Below are positions 10,802 to 19,097 of a stretch of 64,000 nucleotides of DNA, in pieces. The notes beneath the pieces were generated by a model that was given only the letters and a program-made list of their open reading frames with translations, did not search any database and was not told where the DNA came from. The DNA lies in contig NZ_JAOEFX010000011.1 of assembly GCF_025421775.1 (NCBI RefSeq), forward strand, positions 1 through 64,000. Direction: 5' to 3'. How positions within the stretch are numbered: the stretch's first letter is position 1; each line of letters opens with the position of its first letter. The stretch comes from Paenarthrobacter aurescens. GTDB taxonomy: Bacteria; Actinomycetota; Actinomycetes; Actinomycetales; Micrococcaceae. The position numbers and the translations under genes are program-made.

Positions 10802-11572
10802 CTAGTCCAGCACGTTCAGGGTCAGTTCCACAGCGTCCACGAACAGGGCCAATAAAGATGTCCCCAGTCCGGCTACCAGCAACAGGCCGGGGTGCGCGAG
10901 GCCTACCACCACACGCTTGAGTCTTGGGCGTCCCTTGAGGAACTTTTTGGGCACACGCGTCCGGACCGGTATCTGCCGCCAGCCACGCAGCCTCCGCAGG
11001 AACCACGCGCAGCGCACAATGAACGCCATCCAGAGGATCGATAGCACCAAGGGAACGGCGGCCAGCATGAGGTTGAAGCCCAGGGCAGTGACTTCCTTTT
11101 CGGAATCGCCGATGACCGATTGGACGGTGGTGGAGATGGAGGCGCTCATGACCACGGAGGCGGCCCACACCATGAAAGCTGCCACGAGCGCCAGGAACCG
11201 CACAAAGAAGTGGCCCAGGACGGTCGCGTCCACTGCCCTGAGGTGGCTCCGCGGCGTGGCATGCAGCACTACCAGCGTGGAGATCAAGGTGGGCAAGGCG
11301 GCCACAAGGACCAGCAGGTACCAGGTCCATCCGGCCAGGTCCACCACTTCGTCCAAAACGATGAGTCCTGCCCACACTACGGTCCATGCCCAACCCACGT
11401 AGAGAGGGTGTGCCACCAACCAGCGGGGGAGCCAGGAGTCCCGTTCAGGCTTGGCTTCGGAGACTGGGACCGCGGTGGTCCCATCCTGGGTGTTCCCCGC
11501 GTTGGACGGCGCCTCGGCAACCTCGTCGACGGCGGCCGCTTTGGCACGCGCGTCACCCCCACCTTCAGTCAT
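10802..11572 (-). CDS. Integral membrane protein of unknown function
   Basis: A 256-residue protein with a charged, Ala-rich cytoplasmic N-terminus (~50 residues) and about five hydrophobic segments, around WAWTVVWAGLIVL, WYLLVLVAALPTLISTLVV, FFVRFLALVAAFMVWAASVV, MLAAVPLVLSILWMAFIV and PGLLLVAGLGTSLLALFV. A basic loop (RLRGWRQIPVRTRVPKK) lies between segments 4 and 5. I recognise no family. It converges with xerD (23 bases apart) and diverges from the MutT-like gene with a 56-base gap that must hold both promoters. Confidence 0.75.
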   Translation of the reverse strand: MTEGGGDARAKAAAVDEVAEAPSNAGNTQDGTTAVPVSEAKPERDSWLPRWLVAHPLYVGWAWTVVWAGLIVLDEVVDLAGWTWYLLVLVAALPTLISTLVVLHATPRSHLRAVDATVLGHFFVRFLALVAAFMVWAASVVMSASISTTVQSVIGDSEKEVTALGFNLMLAAVPLVLSILWMAFIVRCAWFLRRLRGWRQIPVRTRVPKKFLKGRPRLKRVVVGLAHPGLLLVAGLGTSLLALFVDAVELTLNVLD

Positions 11573-11628
11573 GGGCTCACTGTAGCAATGGCAGCAGCGG
11601 CACGGGAGATCAGGTTAAGGTAGGCAGC

Positions 11629-12135
11629 ATGACTGCTGCGCATGTGACCTTGTGCTTCCTTCTCCGCGACGGCGCGGAGGGCGAACACGTCCTGCTGGGG
11701 ACCAAGAAGACCGGCTTCGGCCGGGGCAAGGTGGTGGGCGTTGGCGGGCACGTGGAATTGGGGGAGACCGCAGCTGAGGCGGCGTGCCGTGAGGTCATGG
11801 AGGAAATCAACGTGGTGGTCCGGTCTGAGGACCTCATCCCGGCGGGCACCGTTGACTTTGTGTTCCCTGCCAGGCCGGACTGGAACATGGCAACCACTGT
11901 GTTCCTGACCCGCGCTTGGGAGGGGGAGCCATCCGAAAGCGACGAGATCGCGCCGGCGTGGTTCCCGGTGGCGCATCTTCCCGTGGAACGTATGTGGGCA
12001 GACGCAGAGCACTGGCTCCCGGCCATGATTTCCGGGCAGCGCATCGCCGTGCGGGTGGACTTGGCGGCAGACAACGAAAACGTGGCCGACGTCCACACGG
12101 TGGACTGGGTGGACCTGGGGCAGCCGGGTGCGTAA
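11629..12135 (+). CDS. Nudix hydrolase, MutT/MTH1-like
   Basis: A 168-residue Nudix protein. The complete Nudix box GHVELGETAAEAACREVMEE fits the consensus GX5EX7REUXEE, and the preceding GFGRGKVVGVGG resembles the oxidised purine nucleotide hydrolases of the MTH1 type (GFGxGxWNGxGGK). It may clean the nucleotide pool of 8-oxo-dGTP, but substrate cannot be fixed from sequence. The ATG at 11629 is chosen because AAGGTAGG precedes it. It ends in a strong bidirectional terminator shared with prpC. Confidence 0.85.
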   Translation: MTAAHVTLCFLLRDGAEGEHVLLGTKKTGFGRGKVVGVGGHVELGETAAEAACREVMEEINVVVRSEDLIPAGTVDFVFPARPDWNMATTVFLTRAWEGEPSESDEIAPAWFPVAHLPVERMWADAEHWLPAMISGQRIAVRVDLAADNENVADVHTVDWVDLGQPGA

Positions 12136-12153
12136 GTGCGGACTGCCACCACC

Positions 12154-12200
12154 TACGACGACGGGCCGGTCGCCTCGTCGGTGACCGGCCCGTCGTCGTA
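12154..12200. terminator. Bidirectional terminator between the Nudix gene and prpC
   Basis: A perfect 18-bp inverted repeat (12154-12171 with 12183-12200) with an 11-base loop sits between two convergent genes. A stem this long and GC-rich should stop transcription from both sides. Confidence 0.85.
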
Positions 12201-12223
12201 CGCCTGCATGACGACCGGAAGCG

Positions 12224-13363
12224 TTATGGGACCTGGCGCTCTTCGGGGCCGTTGTATTCGCTCAGTGGACGGATGAGGGAGTTCGAAGCTACCTGCTCCA
12301 TGATGTGCGCGGTCCAGCCGGTGATGCGGCTGGCGACGAACAGCGGGGTGAACGTCTGGGTGTCGAAGCCCATGAGGTGGTAGGTCGGGCCGGCAGGGTA
12401 GTCGAGGTTGGGTTTGATCGCCTTTGCCTCATCCATGGCCTGCTCCAGGCCGTTGTAGAGACCCAGGAGTTCCGGCCGTCCGTAATGGGCGATCATCTTA
12501 TCCAGGGCGGCTTTCATGGTGGGCACGCGGGAGTCACCGTGCTTGTAGACGCGGTGTCCGAAGCCCATGACCTTCTTCTTCCGGGCCAGGGCGTCTTCCA
12601 TCCAGGCGCGGGCACGGGTGGCGGCTTCTTCCAGTGATTCCTCGCTGCGGATGCCGATCTCGTCGAACGTGTGCATCACTGCCTCGTTGGCGCCACCGTG
12701 CAACGGGCCCTTGAGGGCGCCGATGGCGGCAGTCACGGCTGAGTGCAGGTCCGAAAGCGTGGACGTGACCACACGGGCGGTGAACGTGGAGGCATTGAAG
12801 GAGTGCTCCGCGTACAGGATCATCGAGACGTTGAACGCCTCCACCACCTCCGGGACCTGCTCTTCGCCGAACGTCATCCAGAGGAAGTTGGCTGAGTAGT
12901 CCAGGTCCTCACGTGGTTCCACTGCTTCCTGGCCGTGGCGGCGGCGCTGGTCGTACGCCACGATGGCGGGCATGGCAGCCCAGAGGTCGATTGCCTTCTT
13001 CATGTTGGCTTCCGGAGAGGAATCCTCAGCCAACTCGTGCCGGGCACCCATAACCGAAGCCGCTGTGCGGCACACGTCCATTGGATGCGCCGTGGTGGGC
13101 AAGGAATCCACCACGGACTTGACTACGGGATCCAGCGCACGGCCCGCACGCTCACGGGCGGTGAATTCGGCGAGCTGTGTTTCGTTGGGCAGTTCGCCGT
13201 TCCACAGCAGGTACGCCACCTCTTCGAAGCTGCATTTGGCGGCGAGTTCCTGGACCGGGTACCCGCGGTATAGCAATGAGTTGGTGTCCGGGTTGACCTT
13301 CGAGACGGCGGTGTAGTCCACCACGACGCCGGCAAGGCCTTTTTTGATGTCTTCAGCAGCCAT
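12224..13363 (-). CDS. prpC: 2-Methylcitrate synthase
   Basis: A 379-residue enzyme condensing propionyl-CoA with oxaloacetate. Citrate synthase hallmarks are present: GPLHGGANEAV with the catalytic His, GFGHRVYKHGD with the second His, and the FNASTFTARV segment. Its short length and place after prpD and prpB mark it as methylcitrate synthase rather than the housekeeping GltA. The ATG at 13363 has AAGGAG 6 bases upstream, so a longer frame from 13411 is rejected. It is the last gene of the prp operon, separated from prpB by 77 bases that contain a hairpin. Confidence 0.93.
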   Translation of the reverse strand: MAAEDIKKGLAGVVVDYTAVSKVNPDTNSLLYRGYPVQELAAKCSFEEVAYLLWNGELPNETQLAEFTARERAGRALDPVVKSVVDSLPTTAHPMDVCRTAASVMGARHELAEDSSPEANMKKAIDLWAAMPAIVAYDQRRRHGQEAVEPREDLDYSANFLWMTFGEEQVPEVVEAFNVSMILYAEHSFNASTFTARVVTSTLSDLHSAVTAAIGALKGPLHGGANEAVMHTFDEIGIRSEESLEEAATRARAWMEDALARKKKVMGFGHRVYKHGDSRVPTMKAALDKMIAHYGRPELLGLYNGLEQAMDEAKAIKPNLDYPAGPTYHLMGFDTQTFTPLFVASRITGWTAHIMEQVASNSLIRPLSEYNGPEERQVP

Positions 13364-13385
13364 GCTGAACTCCTTCGTTCCTAGT

Positions 13386-13417
13386 GCAGGCGTGCCGGGG
13401 TTTTCCGGCATGCCTGC
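13386..13417 (-). other. Hairpin between prpB and prpC
   Basis: A 13-bp stem (13386-13398 with 13405-13417, one G-U pair) with a 6-base loop lies in the gap before prpC. On the minus strand it is followed by a few bases and then the prpC ribosome binding site. It could be an attenuator, an RNA processing or stability element, or a partial terminator that lowers PrpC relative to PrpDB. Confidence 0.6.
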
Positions 13418-13440
13418 GTTCCCCTTGATGAATCCGGAAC

Positions 13441-14346
13441 CTAGCGGACGCCAGGAACCTGGAAGTTGAAAACGCCGGTATCGAATTGGTTGTATGCCTC
13501 GTAGTCGACGAGTTCGTAGAGGCGCGCACGCGTGAGCATGTTTTCCACTTGCGCTTCTTGGGTCCCCGCAGCCTTAATCGATTCCAGAGTACGCTCTGCA
13601 GCGCCCATGGCAATGCGGAGCAAGGTCACCGGGTAGATGACCATGTTCACGCCCACTCCTTGGAGCTGGTCCACGGTGAAGAGCTCGCTTTTGCCGAACT
13701 CGGTCATGTTGGCCAGGATGGGCACATCCACCGCGTCGCGGATGGCCTGGAACTCGCCCAAATCACGCATTGCTTCGGGGAAGATGGCGTCTGCACCGGC
13801 GTCAACCAATGCCTTGGCCCGGTCCTGGGCCGCCTGGATTCCTTCGACGGCGCGGATGTCGGTGCGGGCCATGATGAGGAAGTTCGGGTCCCGGCGTGCG
13901 TCTGCCGCGGCGCGGATGCGTTTGGTGGCGGTGTTGATATCCACCACGTTCTTGCCGTCCAGGTGTCCGCAGCGTTTCGGGTTGAACTGGTCCTCGATGT
14001 GGCATCCGGCCAGACCCGCGTTTTCGAGTTCCTGGATGGTGCGGGCTACGTTCATGGGCTCACCGAAGCCGGTGTCTGCGTCCACCAGGGAAGGCAGGTC
14101 CGTCATCCGGGCGATCTGTCCGGCGCGGGTGGCTACCTCGGTGAGCGTGGTGAGGCCGATGTCCGGGAGGCCAAGATCGTTGGCCAGGACCGCGCCGGAG
14201 ATGTAGACCCCGGCGAAGCCCTTTTCCTCGATCAGCCGTGCCGAGAGCGGGTTGAACGCTCCCGGGAATTGCTGCACAGTCCCTGAAGACAGCAATTCCC
14301 GCAGCTTCACCCGCTTCTGTTCGGGGGTGACTTTGGAGTACAGCAT
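13441..14346 (-). CDS. prpB: Methylisocitrate lyase
   Basis: A 301-residue TIM-barrel lyase splitting 2-methylisocitrate into pyruvate and succinate. The isocitrate lyase family signature KRCGH is at 124-128 with catalytic C126. Metal and phosphate-binding segments include PGAFNPLSARL, SLVDADTGFGEP and HIEDQFNPK. The ATG abuts the prpD stop codon with no gap, so prpD and prpB are translationally linked. Length is typical of PrpB, shorter than glyoxylate-cycle isocitrate lyase. Confidence 0.95.
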   Translation of the reverse strand: MLYSKVTPEQKRVKLRELLSSGTVQQFPGAFNPLSARLIEEKGFAGVYISGAVLANDLGLPDIGLTTLTEVATRAGQIARMTDLPSLVDADTGFGEPMNVARTIQELENAGLAGCHIEDQFNPKRCGHLDGKNVVDINTATKRIRAAADARRDPNFLIMARTDIRAVEGIQAAQDRAKALVDAGADAIFPEAMRDLGEFQAIRDAVDVPILANMTEFGKSELFTVDQLQGVGVNMVIYPVTLLRIAMGAAERTLESIKAAGTQEAQVENMLTRARLYELVDYEAYNQFDTGVFNFQVPGVR

Positions 14347-15867
14347 TTAGAACAGTCCCTTGGGCGCGTTGCTGAGGTCGATCACGCCGGGGGCGGCGGT
14401 GATGTTCAGCTGGTCCAGTTCGCCTTCGCCCAGTTCGGTGACGCGTTCGACGGCGGCCAGGAACCTTTCGATTTCGGCTTCTTCGACCAGTCCCGCAGCG
14501 AGGGTGCGGAACTTGTTGACGTACTGCTCACGGGCAAACGGCCGGGCGCCGAGCGGGTGGGCATCGGCTACGGCGATCTGATCTGTAATGACCGTGCCGT
14601 CGTTGAGGGTGATCTCCACGGAACCGCCGAAAGCTTTCTCGGCGATGTCCAACGAGTGGTACCGGCGGGTCCATTCCGGGTCTTCCACGGTGGTCACCTT
14701 GTGCCAGAGTTCCACGGTGTCCGGCCGTGCGGCGCGTTCGGGGGCGTAGGAATCCACGTGGTGCCAGGCACCGTCCTGCAGGGCAACCGTGAAGATGTAC
14801 GGGATGGAGTGGTCCAGGGTTTCGCGGGACGCGGTGGGGGAGTACTTCTGGGGATCGTTCGCGCCGGAACCGATCACGTAGTGCGTGTGGTGGCTGGTCT
14901 TGATCAGCACGGACTTCACATTGGCCGGATCGGTGGTTTCCGGGTGCTCGCGGTTCAGTTTGCGGGCGAGGTCAATCCACGCCTGGGCCTGGTACTCGGC
15001 GGAGTGTTCCTTGGTGTAGGTGTCCAGGATGGCGCGCTTGGCTTCGCCGGACAGCGGCAGCGGAACCTCGTAGGAGGCGTCCGGGCCGTCCAGCATCCAG
15101 GCGATCACGCCGTCTTCGCCTTCGTAGATCGGGACCGGGGACGTCTGTCCGCGCATGGAGCGATCCACGGCTTCGACTGCCATCTTGCCCGCGAAAGCCG
15201 GGGCGTGGGCTTTCCAGGTGGAGATCTCGCCCTTGCGGGACTGCCGGGTGGCCGTAGTGGTGTGCAGGGCCTGGCCCACGGACTGGAAGATCGTCTCAAC
15301 GTCCAAACCCAATAACGTGCCGATGCCTGCCGCGGCGGAGGGGCCGAGGTGGGCGACGTGGTCGATCTTGTGTTTGTGCAGGCAGATGGCCTTGACCAGG
15401 TTCACCTGGATCTCGTAGCCGGTGGCGATGGCACGGACCAAGTCAGCGCCATTGGAGCCGACGTGCTGGGCGACGGCCAGGATCGGCGGGATGTTATCTC
15501 CGGGGTGGGAGTAGTCCGCGGCCAGGAACGTGTCGTGGTAGTCGAGTTCGCGCACGGCCACGCCGTTGGCCCACGCGGCCCACTCGGGGGAGACCTGCTC
15601 GCTGATGCCAAACACGTGAGCGCCCTTGCCATTCGCGGACGGGGCGTGGGTGAGTGCCTGGGCGCGGGCGGCGACGATCGGTGCCCGGTTCAGCGAGGCG
15701 ATGGCCACCGAGGCGTTGTCGATGATGCGGTTGATCACCATGTCGGTGACCTCCGGCGTGACTTCGACGGTGTCGGCGGCGACCACGGCGATCTTGTGCG
15801 CCAACTGCTCCTCCCGGGGGAGGTTCTCTTCGCTCTTGTAGACGCGGACGTGGTTGTTCTTGACCAT
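14347..15867 (-). CDS. prpD: 2-Methylcitrate dehydratase
   Basis: A 506-residue MmgE/PrpD family enzyme that dehydrates 2-methylcitrate to 2-methylaconitate. Typical segments are [43 protein letters not shown] and the C-terminal NALGRPF-like [16 protein letters not shown]. It follows the GntR regulator gene after 21 bases and precedes prpB with no gap, forming regulator-prpD-prpB-prpC. The ATG at 15867 is preceded by AGAAGGAGAACC, a good Shine-Dalgarno. Confidence 0.94.
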   Translation of the reverse strand: MVKNNHVRVYKSEENLPREEQLAHKIAVVAADTVEVTPEVTDMVINRIIDNASVAIASLNRAPIVAARAQALTHAPSANGKGAHVFGISEQVSPEWAAWANGVAVRELDYHDTFLAADYSHPGDNIPPILAVAQHVGSNGADLVRAIATGYEIQVNLVKAICLHKHKIDHVAHLGPSAAAGIGTLLGLDVETIFQSVGQALHTTTATRQSRKGEISTWKAHAPAFAGKMAVEAVDRSMRGQTSPVPIYEGEDGVIAWMLDGPDASYEVPLPLSGEAKRAILDTYTKEHSAEYQAQAWIDLARKLNREHPETTDPANVKSVLIKTSHHTHYVIGSGANDPQKYSPTASRETLDHSIPYIFTVALQDGAWHHVDSYAPERAARPDTVELWHKVTTVEDPEWTRRYHSLDIAEKAFGGSVEITLNDGTVITDQIAVADAHPLGARPFAREQYVNKFRTLAAGLVEEAEIERFLAAVERVTELGEGELDQLNITAAPGVIDLSNAPKGLF

Positions 15868-15888
15868 GGTTCTCCTTCTAGTGAGACG

Positions 15889-16530
15889 CTAACGGGCCGA
15901 ATGAGCGGCCTTGACGTGGGTGAGGCTGCGGTGCAGGTGAAGTGTGGTGGCGGCCTCGGCAAGCCGTGGGTTGCCGGCGGCGATGGCCTCGGCGATGGCC
16001 GCATGCTCTGCGGCTGCCGCATGAAGTCGGGCAGCATCGTCAGCTGCCAGGCGGCGGACCCGGACCAGGTGGACGCGCAGGCTGCGCATGGCATTGGCCA
16101 GGTACGAGTTGGAGATCGCGGCGTCGATGGCCTCGTCCAGGCGGCTCACCAAGGCGTAGTAGTCGTGCCTGGTGGGGTCGTTGTCACTGAGCAGCTCCGG
16201 CGCCAGCAGCAGCTGCCCATGCAGCTCGGCGAAGACGCCCGGTTCGCCACGCTCAGCGGCCAGGGCCGCGGCCCGCACCTCGAGGGTTTCACGTAATTCG
16301 AAGAGCTCGTCGATGCTGTCCAGCGAGATATCGGTGACGACGACGCCGCGGCCCCCTGCCGCCGTCGTCAATCCTTCTGCGGTGAGGCGGCTCAGCGCCT
16401 CCCGGACCGGCGTGCGGGAAACTCCGAGGCGTTCGGACTGCTCCACTTCCGCCAGGACCGTGCCTGGCCGAAGGCGCCATTCAATGATGTCTTCACGGAG
16501 GGCCGAGTAGGCCCGATCACTGGCGCGCAT
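15889..16530 (-). CDS. GntR family regulator with FCD domain, probable prp operon regulator
   Basis: A 213-residue regulator: winged-helix GntR domain (~1-70; LGVSRTPVREALSRL recognition region) and an alpha-helical FCD ligand-binding domain with conserved metal-binding-type Asp/His positions (~70-213). The frame is open up to 16569, but ATG 16530 is preferred because a TGTATACA palindrome, a likely operator, lies just upstream. The start has only GAAGG one base upstream, so initiation may be unusual or leaderless. It heads the prpDBC genes on the same strand, so it likely controls them and itself. The effector may be a methylcitrate-cycle intermediate (inference). Confidence 0.88.
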   Translation of the reverse strand: MRASDRAYSALREDIIEWRLRPGTVLAEVEQSERLGVSRTPVREALSRLTAEGLTTAAGGRGVVVTDISLDSIDELFELRETLEVRAAALAAERGEPGVFAELHGQLLLAPELLSDNDPTRHDYYALVSRLDEAIDAAISNSYLANAMRSLRVHLVRVRRLAADDAARLHAAAAEHAAIAEAIAAGNPRLAEAATTLHLHRSLTHVKAAHSAR

Positions 16531-16538
16531 GCCTTCAG

Positions 16539-16598
16539 TGTATACATAAAGGCCGATATCGGCCAGCAATTCCGCGAATACTGCCGCCTATGTATACA
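16539..16598 (-). promoter_or_regulatory. Paired TGTATACA palindromes flanking a 14-bp palindrome: probable operators of the GntR regulator
   Basis: The palindrome TGTATACA occurs at 16539-16546 and again at 16591-16598. Their centres are 52 bp apart, close to five helical turns. Between them is a perfect 14-bp palindrome GGCCGATATCGGCC (16551-16564). GntR/FCD regulators bind short palindromes with GT...AC half-sites, so TGTATACA fits. On the minus strand TTGCTG (16570-16565) could serve as a -35, placing the -10 inside the proximal operator and the transcript start almost at the ATG. The promoter part is inference. Confidence 0.65.
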
Positions 16599-16603
16599 GA
16601 GAT

Positions 16604-17317
16604 CTAACTGCGGTTCCAGCCGTACTCATTCTCGGGACGGCCGGGCGTGCCGTACCGCGGCGCCCTGGTGACGGTCCCGGCGTCGGCCAAGTACTCCAGA
16701 TACCTGCGGGCGGTGACGCGGGACATGCCCAGCGCGTCCATGACTTCGCTCGCCGAAACCGCATCCTGCCGCGCCCTCACCAGGTCCTTCACGGACTCCA
16801 GTGTGGACCCGGAGAGGCCCTTGGGAAGCGGCAGTTCCGTCGGGGCGCGGAGGCTCGCGAACGCCTGGTCCACGTCGCTCTGCGAGGCGCCTGCCTTGGA
16901 AATTCCGGACATCGAACCCGCCAACTGTTCGCGGAAGGCCCTGTAGCTGCCGAGCTTGTCGGCAAACGTCGCATAAGTGAACGGCTTGATGAGGTACTGC
17001 ACCACACCAATGGACACAGCACTGCGGACGATGTTCAGCTCGCGGACGGCGGTGATGGCGATGATGTCCGCAAAGACTCCTGCAGAACGCATCCGGCGGG
17101 CGACATCCAGGCCGTGAAGGTCCGGCAGGTTCATGTCCAGCAGGACCAGGTCCACAGGGGAGCCCGACGCCGCGAACTCACCGAGGATGCGCAATGCCGA
17201 CTGGCCGTCGGGTGCCGTTCCCACCAAAGTGAACCCGTCCAGCCTGCCGATGTAGACGGAGTGGGCATCCGAAGCTATCGGCTCGTCCTCCACCACCAGG
17301 ACGCGGATGTCTGTCAT
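16604..17317 (-). CDS. Response regulator, CitB/DcuR type
   Basis: A 237-residue response regulator. The receiver domain has acidic residues E10-D11, phospho-acceptor D61 in VLLDMNLPDLHG, T89 and K111 in YLIKPF. The C-terminal output domain carries an HTH (SASEVMDALGMSRVTARRYLEYL) of the CitB/DcuR/DpiA class. Its ATG overlaps the stop of the kinase gene (ATGA). It probably activates the divergent dctA gene when C4-dicarboxylates are sensed, the usual arrangement for this family. The stop lies only 6 bases from the distal TGTATACA operator. Confidence 0.92.
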   Translation of the reverse strand: MTDIRVLVVEDEPIASDAHSVYIGRLDGFTLVGTAPDGQSALRILGEFAASGSPVDLVLLDMNLPDLHGLDVARRMRSAGVFADIIAITAVRELNIVRSAVSIGVVQYLIKPFTYATFADKLGSYRAFREQLAGSMSGISKAGASQSDVDQAFASLRAPTELPLPKGLSGSTLESVKDLVRARQDAVSASEVMDALGMSRVTARRYLEYLADAGTVTRAPRYGTPGRPENEYGWNRS

Positions 17318-18960
17318 GCCTTCTCTTCCTCGGGAACCGGCGCAGGCAGCACAACATGGAACTGTGCACCGCCCGGATTGCTGATGGTCATCGTACCGTT
17401 CAACCGCTGGACGGCCTGACGCACCAGCGCAAGCCCAACTCCGCGGCCATGGGCACCCCGCGGATTGCCTTCCGCGGACTTGGTGCTGAATCCGTACTGC
17501 AGCACGTCATCGATCGAGTCCGGATTGATGCCGCGTCCCGAATCCTTCACCAAAAATTCGACGGCGGCCGGACCCGCCTCCACGGAAAGCTCCACCTGCC
17601 GCGGGAACCCGCCAGCGGCCGCAGCATCGATCGCGTTGTCCAAAAGGTTGCCCAAAATGGTGACCAGGTCCTGGATTTCCAAGCCGCGGACGCCCGAACT
17701 GCCGGCGGTCCGCACCACCAGTTCCACCCCGCGCTCGTGGGCCTCCGCTGCTTTGCCCATCACCAGGGCACTCATCACAGGCTCATCCACGGACGCCACC
17801 ATGTCATCGGTAAGTTGCTGGCTGAGTTCGAGGTCCTTGGTGGCAAAGTCCAAGGCCTGCGGAGTGCGGCCCAGTTCCAGCAAGGAGACGATCATATGCA
17901 GCCGGTTGGCATGTTCATGGGTCTGGGCACGCAACGCGTCCGAGAGGGTCTTCATGGTCTGCAGTTCCGTGCCCAGGGACTCGATCTCCGTGCGGTCACG
18001 GATGGTAGCTACGGTGCCGTAGACGGCGGGCTTCTGTCGGCTGCGCTCAGGCACCGGCCCCACGGCCGGAGCCTGGTTGACCACCAAAATCCGTGAACCC
18101 GTCAGATGAATCTCGTCGTGCGCTGGCCTGCCGGATTCGAACAGCGCCCGGAGGCTGCCGTCGAAGGGCAGCTCCGACAGTTTCGGGGCAGCGTCCGGTG
18201 ACCGGTCTGCGTCGGATGGCTCCAGTCCCAGCAACTCCGCTGCCTGGTCGTTGTACATCACAGCTTTGCCGTGTGTATCGATCAGAATCACGCCTTCGCG
18301 GACCGAGTGCAGCACCGATTCGTAGTAGGCGAAGAGTTGCGCCAGCTGTTCCGGGCCCCAACCACGGGTAACCGAGCGGAGATATCGGCCCAGGAGCCAG
18401 GAAGCGAAGGAACCGAACGTCAACACCACCAGCGCGATGCCGCCGATCACGCCCAGGCGTTCGGCCGCATCGGTGTCCACCGTGCGGACCGTGACCCCCG
18501 CGGACACCAGCGCCTTAACAGTTCCGCCGGCATCTTTGACCGGGGCAATGGTGCGGACCGAAGGACCCAACGTTCCCGCGGTGACCTCAGTGAACGTCTC
18601 ACCCCGCAGGGCTGGATCGATGGTGCCGATGTAGGGCTTGCCCAGTTCCTCGGGCCGGGGATGTGTCCAGCGGGTGCGGTCCGGGGCCATGATCGTGATG
18701 AAGTCGGCGTCGGCGTCGTCCATGACTTCGACGGCGTAGGGCTGCAGAACTGCTGAAGGGTCTGCCGTGCCTGCCGCTTCCAGGACAAGGGGGTTGTTGG
18801 CAATGGACGTGGCGAGGGCAAGCATCCGCCCGCCGGCGTTGTCATAGGCCCGGTCCCTGGCCTCCACCACGGAGAACGCCCCGAAGACCCCAGTCAACGC
18901 CACGACGAACAGCAGGTTCGCCACGAACAAGCGGCGGGCAATGCTCCAGCTGTGAAACAC
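17314..18960 (-). CDS. Sensor histidine kinase, CitA/DcuS type
   Basis: A 548-residue membrane kinase: N-terminal transmembrane helix (LFVANLLFVVALTGVFGAF), extracytoplasmic sensor domain (~45-175), second helix (GGIALVVLTFGSFASWLLG), PAS domain (VLHSVREGVILIDTHGKAVMYN), a SpoOB-type phospho-acceptor region (QTHEHANRLHMIVSLLELG) and an ATPase domain with N box LGNLLDNAIDAA, DSGRGI and GRGVGLALV. The GTG at 18960 has GGAGG 5 bases upstream; ATG 18972 and 19029 are alternatives. It is coupled to the response regulator and divergent from dctA. Sensing of a dicarboxylate or citrate-like ligand is inferred. Confidence 0.92.
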   Translation of the reverse strand: MFHSWSIARRLFVANLLFVVALTGVFGAFSVVEARDRAYDNAGGRMLALATSIANNPLVLEAAGTADPSAVLQPYAVEVMDDADADFITIMAPDRTRWTHPRPEELGKPYIGTIDPALRGETFTEVTAGTLGPSVRTIAPVKDAGGTVKALVSAGVTVRTVDTDAAERLGVIGGIALVVLTFGSFASWLLGRYLRSVTRGWGPEQLAQLFAYYESVLHSVREGVILIDTHGKAVMYNDQAAELLGLEPSDADRSPDAAPKLSELPFDGSLRALFESGRPAHDEIHLTGSRILVVNQAPAVGPVPERSRQKPAVYGTVATIRDRTEIESLGTELQTMKTLSDALRAQTHEHANRLHMIVSLLELGRTPQALDFATKDLELSQQLTDDMVASVDEPVMSALVMGKAAEAHERGVELVVRTAGSSGVRGLEIQDLVTILGNLLDNAIDAAAAGGFPRQVELSVEAGPAAVEFLVKDSGRGINPDSIDDVLQYGFSTKSAEGNPRGAHGRGVGLALVRQAVQRLNGTMTISNPGGAQFHVVLPAPVPEEEKA

Positions 18961-18990
18961 GTGGACCTCCATGACCAATATGACCGCAAC

Positions 18991-19030
18991 GGTGATGTGT
19001 GTCACCAACGGCTCAATGATGGATATCACA
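18991..19030. promoter_or_regulatory. Two CRP/GlxR-like sites between the sensor kinase and dctA
   Basis: GGTGA-N6-TCACC at 18991-19006 is a perfect inverted repeat with the spacing of CRP/GlxR sites (TGTGA-N6-TCACA), differing at the outer bases. A weaker match AATGA-N6-TCACA lies at 19015-19030, 24 bp away centre to centre. The region is the divergent promoter of dctA and the kinase operon. cAMP-dependent control by a CRP-family protein is inferred; the response regulator must also bind somewhere here. Confidence 0.5.
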
Positions 19031-19097
19031 CAAGGGCAGCGGATTGGACATCAGTGCAGGACCGCAGCGCCTTACACAGTATCCAAAGGAGAATCCC

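Noticed and set aside
9798-11393. 531-codon minus-strand frame opposite xerD and the membrane protein region
   Set aside because: Its translation has no domain, and xerD on the plus strand has all catalytic residues in place.
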